Counted from the first letter of the stretch, positions 8,651-16,918 are shown. The stretch is DNA of 64,000 bases from Azonexaceae bacterium (GCA_009469675.1 SSSZ01000054.1:22177-86176), one strand, 5' to 3'. The notes: generated from the letters alone by a model not told the origin. Made by a program: numbers and translations.

Positions 8651-9832
8651 ATGAACCCGCAGCTCCTCGCCCGCCTCGACGGCCCCGGCCCAAAGAAAAT
8701 CCTCGCCTGCGACGGCGGCGGCATCCTCGGCCTGATGAGCGTCGAAATCCTCGCCCAGGTCGAGGCCGGCCTCCGTGCCCGCCTGGGCAAACCCGACCTG
8801 GTTCTCGCCGATTACTTCGATTTCGTCTGCGGCACCAGCACCGGCGCCATCATCGCCGCCTGCATCTCGGCCGGCATGTCCACCGACCGCATCCGCCGGT
8901 TCTACGTCGACAGCGGCCAGCAGATGTTCGACAAGGCATCGCTTCTGAAACGCCTGCAGTACAGCTACAACGACGAACCCCTGGCGGCCAAGCTGCGGGC
9001 CGAACTCGACCAGGCCCTGGGCCATGCCGCCAGCCCGGCGGAACCCCATGCCACCCTGGGCGACGACCGGCTGCGCACCCTCCTCATGATGGTCATGCGC
9101 AACGCCACCACCGATTCGCCCTGGCCCGTCAGCAACAACCCCCGGGCCAAGTACAACCAGCCCGAGCGCCCCGACTGCAACCTTCGGCTCCCCCTCTGGC
9201 AACTGGTGCGGGCGAGCACGGCGGCACCCACCTTCTTCCCGCCCGAGGTCGTCACCTTTGCCCCGGGGAGCGACAAGGAATACCAGTTCATCTTTGTCGA
9301 CGGCGGAGTGACCACTTACAACAATCCGGCCTTCCTGGCTTTCCAGATGGTCACCGCCGCCCCCTACAAGATCGGCTGGCCGACGGGCAGCGACCGGCTG
9401 CTCATCGTCTCGGTGGGCACCGGCAGCGTCGCCAAGGCCCGCCCCGACCTCAAGGCCGACGACCTCTGGCTTGGGGACAACGCCAAGAACCTGCCCGGCG
9501 CCCTGATGAACGCGGCCTCCGCGGGCTGGGACATGGCTTGCCGCACCCTCGGCGAATGCCGCTACGGCCCGCCCATTGACCGGGAATTCGGCGACCTGGT
9601 GGCCAAACCGGGAATGCCGGCCACCGCCACCGTGCCCAAGCAGTTTGCCTACGTCCGCTATGATCCCGACGTCAGCCGCGCCGGTCTCGACGCCCTCGGA
9701 CTCGGGGACATTGCCGCCGAGAAAGTCCAGGTCATGGACTCGGTCAAGGCCATTCCGGAAATCCAGCGCGTCGGCAAGGCCTACGCCGCGGCGGCCGTCC
9801 AGCTCGACGCCCACCTGAAAGGATTCCTATGA
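8651..9832 (+). CDS. Patatin-like phospholipase
   Basis: The 393-aa protein has the full patatin signature: a glycine-rich oxyanion motif D-G-G-G-I-L-G-L near residue 20, the nucleophile elbow G-T-S-T-G-A near 60, and the catalytic Asp in V-D-G-G-V-T-T-Y-N-N-P near 215-225. It has no signal peptide, so it is cytosolic and would act on the inner leaflet of the membrane or on other acyl esters. The ATG at 8651 is preferred because AAAGGA lies seven bases upstream; a GTG at 8636 is in frame but poorly placed. Patatins of this length serve as membrane-degrading effectors in CBASS and related systems. Its stop overlaps the next start by four bases (ATGA), so it is translationally coupled to the deoxyribohydrolase-like/TRAFs-binding protein. 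Confidence 0.93.
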   Translation: MNPQLLARLDGPGPKKILACDGGGILGLMSVEILAQVEAGLRARLGKPDLVLADYFDFVCGTSTGAIIAACISAGMSTDRIRRFYVDSGQQMFDKASLLKRLQYSYNDEPLAAKLRAELDQALGHAASPAEPHATLGDDRLRTLLMMVMRNATTDSPWPVSNNPRAKYNQPERPDCNLRLPLWQLVRASTAAPTFFPPEVVTFAPGSDKEYQFIFVDGGVTTYNNPAFLAFQMVTAAPYKIGWPTGSDRLLIVSVGTGSVAKARPDLKADDLWLGDNAKNLPGALMNAASAGWDMACRTLGECRYGPPIDREFGDLVAKPGMPATATVPKQFAYVRYDPDVSRAGLDALGLGDIAAEKVQVMDSVKAIPEIQRVGKAYAAAAVQLDAHLKGFL

Positions 9833-11166
9833 GCCAAGCGACCTGTTTCGTCGTTCAGGGCTTCGGCAAGAAGACCGACTACACCGACGGCCGGGTTCTC
9901 GATCTCGATGCGTCCTACGCCGTCATCAAGGAGGCGGTCGAAGGCGCCGGCCTCAAATGCCTGCGGGCCGACGAAATTCCCCATTCCGGGGTGATCGACC
10001 TGCCCATGTACGAAATGCTGCTCGAAGCCGACCTGGTCGTCGCCGATCTGTCAACCTACAACGTCAACGCCGCCTTCGAACTCGGCGTGCGCTACGGCCT
10101 GCGGACCGGGGCCACGATCATCGTCGCCGAAGACCAGTTCAAGAACCCCTTCGACGTCGGCCACATCGTCATTCGCCGCTACAAGCATTTAGGCGAGGAT
10201 CTGGGCGTCAAGGAGGCGAAGCGTTTTTGCGACGACCTGAGCGCCGCCATCAAGGAGCTGATGGCTCGCAGGCAGGCCGACAGCCCGGTCTACACCTTCC
10301 TCCCGGATCTCCGGCCGCCCCGCCGCGAAGCGCTGCCCGTGCCCCCCCGCGCCGGCTTCGACAGCGGCGCCACCGGCGCCTGGGCGGCAGCGGCCCGGGC
10401 GGCCCAGGCGAGTGCCGAAACCTCCCTCAACGTCAACGCGCCGACCGCCAAGAAACTCCTCGAAACCGCCCTGGCGGCGATGAATCCGCCCGCCGGCCAG
10501 GCCAGCGATTTCCCGGCGGCCTGCCGCTACCTCAAGGAAGTGCGGCGGCTGCGCCCGAACGACGCCTTCGTCGTGCAGCAGCTGGCGCTCGCCACCTACA
10601 AAGCCAAGCTGCCGACACCCGAGGCGGCCCTCCTTGAAGCCCGCCAGGTAATGCACGATCTCGGACCGGCCACCACCAACGATCCCGAAACCCTCGGCCT
10701 CTGGGGCGCCGTGCACAAGCGGCTGTGGGAACTCCGCTCCCAGCCCGACGACCTGGCCGAAGCGGTGGCCGGCTACGAGCGCGGCTTCCACCTCAAACAG
10801 GACTGGTACAACGGCATCAACCTCGCCTTCCTCCTCGATCTGCGTTCCCTCGAATACCTGATGGCCGGCGAGCAACACGAAGCCATCGCCGATGCCGTCC
10901 AGGCCCGGCGGGTGCGCCGCGAGGTGATACGCCTGGCCACGCCCCTCGCTGAACGGGCCGACGACGACCCGCAAAAGCGCTTCTGGGTCGTCGCCACCCT
11001 GTGGGAAGCGGCGATCGGCCTGGGCGACGCGGCCGCCCAGGCCCGTTGGGAAGCGGCGGCCAACACCCTGGCGGTGCCGCAATGGATGCAGGATTCCCGG
11101 CGCGATCAGGGGAGCAAGCTGACCGAAGTCCTGGCCAACTACGCGACCATGCTATCCGGCCAGTAG
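9829..11166 (+). CDS. Deoxyribohydrolase-like (DRHyd/TIR superfamily) + TRAFs-binding repeat protein
   Basis: The N-terminal 145 residues form a nucleoside 2-deoxyribosyltransferase-like Rossmann domain: C-F-V-V-Q-G-F-G, then A-D-L-V-V-A-D-L-S near 65-73 and N-A-A-F-E-L-G-V-R-Y-G with the expected catalytic Glu near 83. After a Pro-rich linker, residues 185-445 are helical repeats. Within them, P-E-T-L-G-L-W-G-A-V-H-K-R-L-W and Y-N-G-I-N-L-A-F-L-L match the DUF4071/MAP3K TRAFs-binding domain. The pairing parallels the N-terminus of animal ASK (MAP3K5) kinases, whose domains have been proposed to derive from prokaryotic conflict systems. The likely activity is hydrolysis or transfer on a nucleotide or NAD-like ligand, with the repeats as scaffold; both are inferences. 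Its 3' end overlaps the convergent GST gene by 28 bases. Confidence 0.85.
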   Translation: MSQATCFVVQGFGKKTDYTDGRVLDLDASYAVIKEAVEGAGLKCLRADEIPHSGVIDLPMYEMLLEADLVVADLSTYNVNAAFELGVRYGLRTGATIIVAEDQFKNPFDVGHIVIRRYKHLGEDLGVKEAKRFCDDLSAAIKELMARRQADSPVYTFLPDLRPPRREALPVPPRAGFDSGATGAWAAAARAAQASAETSLNVNAPTAKKLLETALAAMNPPAGQASDFPAACRYLKEVRRLRPNDAFVVQQLALATYKAKLPTPEAALLEARQVMHDLGPATTNDPETLGLWGAVHKRLWELRSQPDDLAEAVAGYERGFHLKQDWYNGINLAFLLDLRSLEYLMAGEQHEAIADAVQARRVRREVIRLATPLAERADDDPQKRFWVVATLWEAAIGLGDAAAQARWEAAANTLAVPQWMQDSRRDQGSKLTEVLANYATMLSGQ

Positions 11167-11852
11167 CGGGCCTGCAGGCGCCGACAGTAGGCTTCGAGCC
11201 GGGGCCGCACCTGGGCGTGCCGGCGGATGGGCGAATCGACCGGCGCCCAGAGGATATTGGCGAGAAAGGCGTAGGCCGTGGCGTCGAGGGAGGTCGGCGA
11301 TTCCCCGAGAAAATAGGTCTTGTCGCCGAGAAAGACGGCAATGGCGTCGACGTCGGCCTGGCCGATGGACATGATCTCGTCCCGGCTGTGGCGCCCCAGG
11401 CCGTGGCCCCACAACTCCTTCTGCACCGCCCGCCGGGCCAGGGGCGGGACGATTCGGCGCAAGGGCCAGGGCAGGCGGGAAAAGAACACCTCCCGCATGA
11501 GGGCGAATCCCGCCGGCTCGATCCACCGGGTGTACGCCACCGCCCAGTAGAGGTTTTCCTCGATCAGCCGCTGCCAGGCCAGGGCCGTCGCCCGTTGCTC
11601 GGCACTCAAACCGGCGTCGAGGGGATCGCCGTAGCGTTCCTTGAGGTAGGCGATGATGAAGGTCGAATCGGCGATGCACACGCCATCGTCGTCGATGAAA
11701 GGCAGCTTGCCCTTGGGCGCCTTGGGCAGGCGCCCCCGGTTGTCGGTCACGTAGGGCAGCCCGGCCAGGCGCAGATAGGTCTCGACCTTCATGCAGAAGG
11801 GGCTGGCGTTGGGCAGTCCAAAGCCGGGGGGAAACTGATGGAGGGTAATCAT
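11139..11852 (-). CDS. Glutathione S-transferase family protein
   Basis: The 237-aa protein has a thioredoxin-like N-terminal half (H-Q-F-P-P...S-P-F-C-M-K-V-E-T-Y-L) with the usual cis-Pro segment K-G-K-L-P-F-I and acidic-Ser loop A-D-S-T-F-I, followed by an all-helical C-terminal half containing L-D-A-T-A-Y-A-F-L. The pattern is closest to the Faxc/metaxin-like GST branch rather than classical detoxifying enzymes. The ATG at 11852 has GGAG seven bases upstream; the TTG six bases earlier would leave almost no spacing from that box. It is convergent with the conflict island and overlaps its last gene by 28 bp, marking the boundary between the island and chromosomal background. Substrate unknown. 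Confidence 0.88.
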   Translation of the reverse strand: MITLHQFPPGFGLPNASPFCMKVETYLRLAGLPYVTDNRGRLPKAPKGKLPFIDDDGVCIADSTFIIAYLKERYGDPLDAGLSAEQRATALAWQRLIEENLYWAVAYTRWIEPAGFALMREVFFSRLPWPLRRIVPPLARRAVQKELWGHGLGRHSRDEIMSIGQADVDAIAVFLGDKTYFLGESPTSLDATAYAFLANILWAPVDSPIRRHAQVRPRLEAYCRRLQARYWPDSMVA

Positions 11853-11939
11853 CGCCAATCTCCGCGTGCTGATTGGCGGACAATGCTACGCCCGATCGCG
11901 GGGCCGGTGTTGCCCCGCCACGCCCGCCGTCGCATCCCG

Positions 11940-12034
11940 ATTCGCTTTCCAATCGAGACGCGAAAAGAAGCCGCGGACCATGCTGGAGCACGGCCAGGCG
12001 AAGTCGACAATGGATCGGTTTGACAGGGAATGGA
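11940..12034 (+). repeat. Dispersed ~100-bp repeat, copy A
   Basis: Begins ATTCGCTTTCCAATCGAGAC and ends near GGATCGGTTTGACAGGGAAT. The core GCACGGCCAGGCGAAGTCG and the flanking GACGCGAA are shared, in opposite orientation, with two tandem copies at 42534-42756. The two ends are imperfect inverted repeats of each other. This copy starts about 90 bp from the GST start and ends two bases before the ubiC stop codon. No open reading frame is evident, so it looks like a small non-autonomous or REP-type element. Confidence 0.8.
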
Positions 12035-12036
12035 TG

Positions 12037-12573
12037 TCAGGAGGCGAGACCGGCGATAGCGGGAAGAAAGACCTCGGTCACCAGCACCTGCCGCCCGCCC
12101 AGGCGGTGCAGCGAACGGCGCGCCCAGAGGGGGCGGCCAGCAGCCGGAGCGAAAGCGGCGGCACGGCGATAGAGGGGATGACGGGCGTCAAGGCGGCGGA
12201 ATTCGATGGGGCCGCGGCGAAATCCCGGGTAGGCGAACAGCAGCGAACCCAGGGAACGGCTGCCCAGGCGTGCCAGCCAGCGGGGCAGGTGGCCCCGTTG
12301 GGCGGCGGGAAGTACGGTGTGGGCGAAGATGACCGGTACGCCGTCGCATTCGAGCACCACCTCGCGCACCCGCGCCCGGCCGCGGCCGACGCCGATGAGC
12401 GCCGCCTCGTCGGGCAGCGCGGCGCCCAGGCCGTGGCCGATGACGCGGACGCGGAAGTGCCGGCTCGCCGCCTGGCAACGGGCCGTGAGGGAACCCGGTT
12501 CGGTCAGCCAGGAGGCCACGGCCCGATTGTCCGCCCGACGCGGCAACGCGGTTCTCCAGTCGGCGGATTTCAT
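12037..12573 (-). CDS. ubiC: Chorismate--pyruvate lyase
   Basis: UbiC removes pyruvate from chorismate to give 4-hydroxybenzoate, the first committed step of ubiquinone synthesis, in the cytosol. The 178-aa product shows the family's order of features: an early W-L-T-E-P-G-S-L-T segment, V-R-E-V-V-L-E-C-D-G-V-P-V-I-F-A-H-T (the R-E-V-x-L strand and the following strand), G-S-R-S-L-G-S-L-L-F, and a C-terminal R-R-S-L-H-R-L-G-G...V-T-E-V-F-L-P. Length is normal for the family. Its start codon overlaps the stop of the upstream DUF192 gene (TGATG), so the two are translationally coupled. Repeat copy A lies directly after its stop. Confidence 0.93.
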   Translation of the reverse strand: MKSADWRTALPRRADNRAVASWLTEPGSLTARCQAASRHFRVRVIGHGLGAALPDEAALIGVGRGRARVREVVLECDGVPVIFAHTVLPAAQRGHLPRWLARLGSRSLGSLLFAYPGFRRGPIEFRRLDARHPLYRRAAAFAPAAGRPLWARRSLHRLGGRQVLVTEVFLPAIAGLAS

Positions 12574-13004
12574 CAGCGGGGGCTGGGGGCCTTTTCGATG
12601 CCGCTAAGCTTGGCGCCGGACTTGATGCCCTTGCCGGCGAACCAGCCCTTGTTCATTTCCAGGGCAAAGCGGGCGGGGCGGGCGGCGCAATGGTTGTCTT
12701 CGCTCTGGGGGACCATGTCCGCGATGTTGATGATCCTGCCCTGCTCGTCAAGAAAAGCCACCGACAGCGGGATCAGGGTATTTTTCATCCACATGCAGTG
12801 GGCACGGTTCTCGGTAAAGACAAAAAGCATGCCCTGCTGCGGCGCCATGACCCGGCGGTGCATCAGGCCCTGCATGCGGTTTTCCGGATCGGCGGCGACT
12901 TCGGCCTCGATCCGGTACATGCCGATGGACAGTTCCATTTTCGGCATCTGAGCCTGGGCCGCCAGCGACAGCGCGGCCCCGGCGAGACAAAGCAGTTTTT
13001 TCAT
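12573..13004 (-). CDS. Exported DUF192 family protein
   Basis: The 143-aa protein starts with a cleavable signal peptide (M-K-K-L-L-C-L-A-G-A...A-Q-A-Q, cleavage near residue 19). The mature part is a complete DUF192 domain: R-M-Q-G-L-M-H-R, G-M-L-F-V-F, C-M-W-M-K-N-T-L-I-P-L-S-V-A-F-L-D, and a C-terminal A-L-E-M-N-K-G-W-F segment. DUF192 proteins are small periplasmic beta-barrel proteins of unknown function in many proteobacteria. It is coupled to ubiC by a one-base overlap, an arrangement that may be positional rather than functional. Confidence 0.88.
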   Translation of the reverse strand: MKKLLCLAGAALSLAAQAQMPKMELSIGMYRIEAEVAADPENRMQGLMHRRVMAPQQGMLFVFTENRAHCMWMKNTLIPLSVAFLDEQGRIINIADMVPQSEDNHCAARPARFALEMNKGWFAGKGIKSGAKLSGIEKAPSPR

Positions 13005-13015
13005 TTCTTTTGCGG

Positions 13016-13237
13016 TTAATGGGCGCGACTCGCCCGTTTCTTCTTCGCCTTGGCCGGCTTCTTGGCGGCTTGCTTCTTGCCCTTGGCGGGAGGCGCCTTC
13101 TTCACCCGCGGCGCCGGCGTCGAGGTACTGACCACGGTGGCCGTCGGGTCTTCCGCCGCCCGTGGCGTCGCCGCCTCAACGACCAGGGTGGAGGAGGAAA
13201 AAACCAGGGCGGTCAGCCCGGCGACAAGCTTTTTCAT
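13016..13237 (-). CDS. Small exported Lys/Ala-rich protein
   Basis: A 73-aa product with a signal peptide (M-K-K-L-V-A-G-L-T-A-L-V-F, likely cleaved after V-E-A-A near 22), a Thr/Ser/Pro linker, and a strongly basic tail made of K-K, A-K-G-K-K and K-A-K-K-K-R tracts. GGAGAAA lies nine bases before the ATG, which supports translation. The tail resembles histone-H1-like low-complexity sequence, but the signal peptide would direct it to the periplasm, where it might bind anionic polymers; this is inference. It overlaps the end of rluE by four bases and precedes the DUF192 gene by 11 bp. No family recognised. Confidence 0.6.
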   Translation of the reverse strand: MKKLVAGLTALVFSSSTLVVEAATPRAAEDPTATVVSTSTPAPRVKKAPPAKGKKQAAKKPAKAKKKRASRAH

Positions 13238-13821
13238 CGAGATTTCTCCGGAACGGAAGTGTGTACCAGGTCGCCATAGCCGCCGTCGAAGGCGCGCCAC
13301 TCCCCAGGGGCGAGGCCGGCCAGGGTGAGGCTGCCGATGGCAGGGCGGATCAGGCGCAGCGTAGGATACCCGATTGCGGCGGTCATGCGCCGCACCTGGC
13401 GGTTTTTCCCTTCCCCGATGCGGATTTCCAGCCAACTGGTCGGGATCGCCTGGCGAAACCGGATGGGCGGCTGGCGCGGCCAGAGACCGGCCGGTTCGTC
13501 GATGCGCCGCACCTGGGCCGGCCGGGCGGTGAAGCCGGACAGCCCGACGCCCCGGCGCAGCGGCGCGAGATCGGCGTCGCCCGGCACGCCCTCGACCTGG
13601 ACCCAATAGGTTTTTTCCAGCTTGTACCGGGGATCGGCGATCTTTGCCTGCAGCGCCCCGTCGTCGGTGAGAAGGAGCAGGCCCTCGCTATCGGCGTCGA
13701 GCCGCCCGGCGACATAGACCCCCTTGACCGGAATGAACTCGTCGAGCGCCCGCCAACGCCCCTCGGGAGTGAACTGGCTGAGGACACCGTAGGGTTTGTT
13801 GAAGACGACGATCTTGGACAC
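13234..13821 (-). CDS. rluE: 23S rRNA pseudouridine synthase RluE-like
   Basis: A 195-aa member of the RsuA/RluB/E/F family. The GTG start is chosen because the protein then begins directly with V-V-F-N-K-P-Y-G-V-L-S-Q-F, the usual RluE opening, and no ATG precedes it in frame. The catalytic motif G-R-L-D-A-D-S-E-G-L-L-L-L-T-D-D-G is present near residue 40, followed by Y-W-V-Q-V-E-G and the C-terminal G-K-N-R-Q-V-R-R-M-T motif. It lacks an N-terminal S4 domain, as RluE does, which favours RluE over RsuA/RluB. E. coli RluE modifies U2457 of 23S rRNA. It is followed by the small Lys-rich gene with a four-base overlap. Confidence 0.88.
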   Translation of the reverse strand: MSKIVVFNKPYGVLSQFTPEGRWRALDEFIPVKGVYVAGRLDADSEGLLLLTDDGALQAKIADPRYKLEKTYWVQVEGVPGDADLAPLRRGVGLSGFTARPAQVRRIDEPAGLWPRQPPIRFRQAIPTSWLEIRIGEGKNRQVRRMTAAIGYPTLRLIRPAIGSLTLAGLAPGEWRAFDGGYGDLVHTSVPEKSR

Positions 13822-13958
13822 GGACTCGGGAAGGACGGAAGAAGAACAGCGATTTTCGCCGAAGTATCGGGCCCTGTCGCGGCTGCCTGGCCCGTGGCGG
13901 CAGGCGGACCACCTATCGCCGGAGCCGGCGAGCGGACCGGGCGGCCTCGGGGTGGCCC

Positions 13959-15560
13959 TCAGTGGCTCGTCCCCTCCGACTTGGTGATTTTGTTCCAGAC
14001 GTTGTACTTGCCCACGGGCTTCTTCATCGGCAGGCGCTTGACTTCCTTCAGCGTCGCCGCGTCGTAGACGATGATCGCGCCGTCCATCTCCCACAGACTG
14101 GCCAGGACGTATTTGCCGTCCTTGGTGAATTCGACGTGGGCGAAGGTCTTGCCGGGTTCGGGTTGCAATTCGGCGACGACTTCGAGGGTTTCCTTGTCGA
14201 TGATCTGCATGGTGTCCTTGAATTCCCGGCTCATCATCGAATCGGTCCAGGCGTAGCGGCTCAATTCGTGGCTGCGCATGAAGAAGCCGGGGCCGCGGGT
14301 CTTGATCTGCTTCACCGTCTGCCAGGTTTTCATGTCGATGATGCTGATGACGCCTTCGTTGAGGTTGGGGGTGGCCATCACCGTCCGGCCCTGGCCGGCC
14401 CCGTCCTTCCACGTCCAGCTGATGCCCGAGCCGAGGTGGGGCATGCCCGGGAGTTCGAGGTCGGCAATCTTCTTCCGCGCATCCAGGTTGACCACCTGCC
14501 CGCTGACGGCGGTCCTGGCGTCGTTGCGCGAGGCGCCCATGAGTTCGTCGTAGCCCTGGGTGAAGTAGAAGTCGTCGAGGTAGTCCTCAAGCTGGGTGCG
14601 CAGCGGGTTGAGGAAGCCGGGAACGAAGCTGCCCTCGCGGTACTTGAAGTCGTGGATCATGCCGGCCGGGATGTCGTCGGCCTTGGGGTCGTACGACACC
14701 TCCCAGACTTCCTTCACGTCCTTCAGGGCGGCGATGAAGCTCCGGCGCGGACTGGCGTCGTAGACGGCGGAAACCCGCGAAGTCGTCTTGCCGGCCTTGT
14801 CGGCCACGGGGAGGATTTTCTTCAAATTGAGGTCGGCGTCGAGGATGACCAGGCTATGGGGCAGATAGTTGGCCACCGCCACCCACTTGCCGTCGCCGGA
14901 CACCGCGGCGTTGCGGGTGTTGATGCCGGCCCGCACTTCGGCCACGACGGCGAGGTTCCACAGGTCGAACTTGGTAATCCAGCCGTCGCGGGAGGCGAAG
15001 AAGACGTAGCGCCCGTCGGGCGTGAATTTTGGTCCGCCGTGCAGGGCGAAGCGGCTCTGGAAGCGGTGGATGGGTTCGAGTTTGTCGCCGTCGAGGACGG
15101 AAACGTGGTGGTCGCCGGATTCGACGACGACGAAGAGATTCATCGGATCGGCAGCGAAGCGGGGCTTTTCCGGAAGGCTGCCGGGGGCGTGGTGCACGCT
15201 GCGGGAAGCCCTGATCTCGGCCTCGCCCCAGACCGGGGCCGGCTTGACCGGGGTGTAGGCGTAATCGACCAGGGCCTTGATCTCGTCGGCCGCAAGCTGG
15301 TGGCCGAAGGCCGGCATCTGGGTGGCCGGGCGGCCTTCGCGGATGACCTTCTCCGCCTCGGCCTTGCGCAGGCGGGCCAGGTTGTCGGGCAGGAGGGCGG
15401 GGCCGATGGCCCCCAGGCGGTCGGCCCCGTGGCAGGCGGCACAATGCTGCTGGAAGATGGCGGCGGTGCCCGGAGCAGGCTCTGCGGCTGCGGCCAACGG
15501 CGCCAGGGCCGGCAGAAACAGGGCAGCGAACCCCACCGCCGCCGGTATCCTGATTTTCAT
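13959..15560 (-). CDS. nirN: NirN, c/d1-type cytochrome (dihydro-heme d1 dehydrogenase)
   Basis: The 533-aa protein has a signal peptide (A-L-A-P-L-A-A-A-A-E near 17-27), one c-type heme site C-A-A-C-H at 40-44, and a C-terminal eight-bladed d1-type propeller homologous to NirS. The blades show repeated G-D-G-K-W-V-A-V and D-G-K-Y-V-L-A-S segments. It is close to NirS in layout but belongs with nirJ, and its N-terminal heme domain is short, which is the NirN pattern. NirN oxidises dihydro-heme d1 to heme d1 in the periplasm and hands the cofactor to NirS. The start overlaps the nirJ stop by four bases (ATGA), so the two are coupled. A second start would lie only far inside the heme domain. 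Confidence 0.9.
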   Translation of the reverse strand: MKIRIPAAVGFAALFLPALAPLAAAAEPAPGTAAIFQQHCAACHGADRLGAIGPALLPDNLARLRKAEAEKVIREGRPATQMPAFGHQLAADEIKALVDYAYTPVKPAPVWGEAEIRASRSVHHAPGSLPEKPRFAADPMNLFVVVESGDHHVSVLDGDKLEPIHRFQSRFALHGGPKFTPDGRYVFFASRDGWITKFDLWNLAVVAEVRAGINTRNAAVSGDGKWVAVANYLPHSLVILDADLNLKKILPVADKAGKTTSRVSAVYDASPRRSFIAALKDVKEVWEVSYDPKADDIPAGMIHDFKYREGSFVPGFLNPLRTQLEDYLDDFYFTQGYDELMGASRNDARTAVSGQVVNLDARKKIADLELPGMPHLGSGISWTWKDGAGQGRTVMATPNLNEGVISIIDMKTWQTVKQIKTRGPGFFMRSHELSRYAWTDSMMSREFKDTMQIIDKETLEVVAELQPEPGKTFAHVEFTKDGKYVLASLWEMDGAIIVYDAATLKEVKRLPMKKPVGKYNVWNKITKSEGTSH

Positions 15561-16696
15561 GACGCGATTTCCTCGTCGTCGAGGTAACAACCCGGGTCTT
15601 CGGCCCAGGCGTCGCCGGTGGTCTGCTGCGCCCGCACACGGGTGTTGCCGTTGCAGATGGGCAGATAGGCGCAGGTGCCGCAGCGCCCTTTGACCGCCCG
15701 CGGATACCGTTTGAGGCCGGCCATCAGCGGGTCGGCCGTGTCGGGCCAGATCTGCGAGAAGGGGCGTTCCTTGACGTTGCCCAGCGTGTAGTGCCACCAC
15801 ATGGTGTCGGGGTGCACATTGCCCAGGTTGTCGATATTGGCGACGTTGATGCCCGAGGAATTGCCGCCCCACTGCCTGAGTTTGGCTTCGACGTGGGCGG
15901 CCCGCTCCGGGAAGCGGCGGCGCACCCAGTGCAGGAAATAGACGCCGTCGGCGTCGTTGTTGCCGGTGGTGAATTCCTTGTGCAGGTCGCGCTGCTGGTA
16001 TTCCCAGCAGGTTTCGAAAAGCAGATCCATGGCCCAGCGGGTGAGTTTGTGCTGGGCGTCGTCCTTGCGGTTCTTGTTGCCCCGACCGGCGTAATTGAGG
16101 TGAGAAAAATAAAAGCGGTCGATGCCCTCGTCCTCGACCAGCTTGAGCAGTGCCGGCAGGTCGTGGGCGTTGTCCTGGGTCATGGTGAAACGCACCCCGA
16201 TTTTCAGATCGAGGTCGCGGCACAGGCGGATGCCCTTGAGCGAAGCCTCGAAGGCCCCCTCCAGGCGGCGGAATTTGTCGTGGGTGGCGCGGATGCCGTC
16301 CAGCGAAACGCCGACGTAGTTGAAGTCGCATTCGGCGATACGGCCGATGTTGTTTTCGTCGATCAGGGTGCCGTTGGACGAAAGCCCGACGTAGAACCCC
16401 ATCGCCTTGGCGCGCTTGGCGATGGTGAAGATGTCGGGGCGCAGGAGCGGCTCACCGCCGGAAAGGATGAGGACCGGCACGCCGAAGGCCTTGAGGTCGT
16501 CCATGGCCCGGAAGACCTCGTCGGTGGAGAGCTCGCCGGGAAAATTGGTGTCGGCGGAAATGGAATAGCAATGCTTGCACGTCAGGTTGCACCGCCGGAT
16601 GAGGTTCCAGATCACCACTGGACCGGGCGGATTGCGCTTGGGACCGAGGGCGGTGGGCTCGGCGATTTCCTGCATGTACTGCGAAATTCGGAACAT
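15557..16696 (-). CDS. nirJ: NirJ, radical SAM heme d1 biosynthesis protein
   Basis: A 379-aa radical SAM enzyme. The 4Fe-4S/SAM motif C-N-L-T-C-K-H-C (Cys 36, 40, 43) is followed by G-G-E-P-L-L near 77. A SPASM/Twitch-like C-terminal cluster region has G-R-C-G-T-C-A-Y-L-P-I-C and a further Cys in G-C-Y-L-D-D. NirJ removes the propionate side chains of didecarboxysiroheme during heme d1 formation in the cytosol. A TTGA-N6-TCAA box is centred about 83 bp upstream of the ATG. It heads a nirJN transcription unit, separated from nirH, its usual neighbour, by the cyanophycin block. Confidence 0.94.
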   Translation of the reverse strand: MFRISQYMQEIAEPTALGPKRNPPGPVVIWNLIRRCNLTCKHCYSISADTNFPGELSTDEVFRAMDDLKAFGVPVLILSGGEPLLRPDIFTIAKRAKAMGFYVGLSSNGTLIDENNIGRIAECDFNYVGVSLDGIRATHDKFRRLEGAFEASLKGIRLCRDLDLKIGVRFTMTQDNAHDLPALLKLVEDEGIDRFYFSHLNYAGRGNKNRKDDAQHKLTRWAMDLLFETCWEYQQRDLHKEFTTGNNDADGVYFLHWVRRRFPERAAHVEAKLRQWGGNSSGINVANIDNLGNVHPDTMWWHYTLGNVKERPFSQIWPDTADPLMAGLKRYPRAVKGRCGTCAYLPICNGNTRVRAQQTTGDAWAEDPGCYLDDEEIAS

Positions 16697-16772
16697 GGTG
16701 GGCCTATTGGGTTGGCGGCGAGGAGTCGGGTCGCAGCGGAGTCAATTCAAAAGGAAGCGGCGGTGAATCGCC

Positions 16773-16786
16773 TTGACGTGAGTCAA
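16773..16786. promoter_or_regulatory. FNR/DNR-type box between nirJ and the ABC exporter gene
   Basis: TTGACGTGAGTCAA is an exact TTGA-N6-TCAA palindrome, the core shared by FNR, ANR and DNR/NnrR regulators. It lies 76 bp before the nirJ ATG and 132 bp before the divergent ABC exporter gene. Placement suits activation of nirJN under low oxygen or nitric oxide; whether it also affects the cyanophycin side is unknown. Confidence 0.7.
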
Positions 16787-16918
16787 CCGCCGGAATTATG
16801 CCGCGTTATGGCTACGGGGGAACCGGAAACGATGCCCCCTATCCGGTACGATATACTCCCATAATTACCGGACAAAACTATTCGCAGCTTCGCCCGCCTC
16901 CTGCGAAGCGGAACCCCA

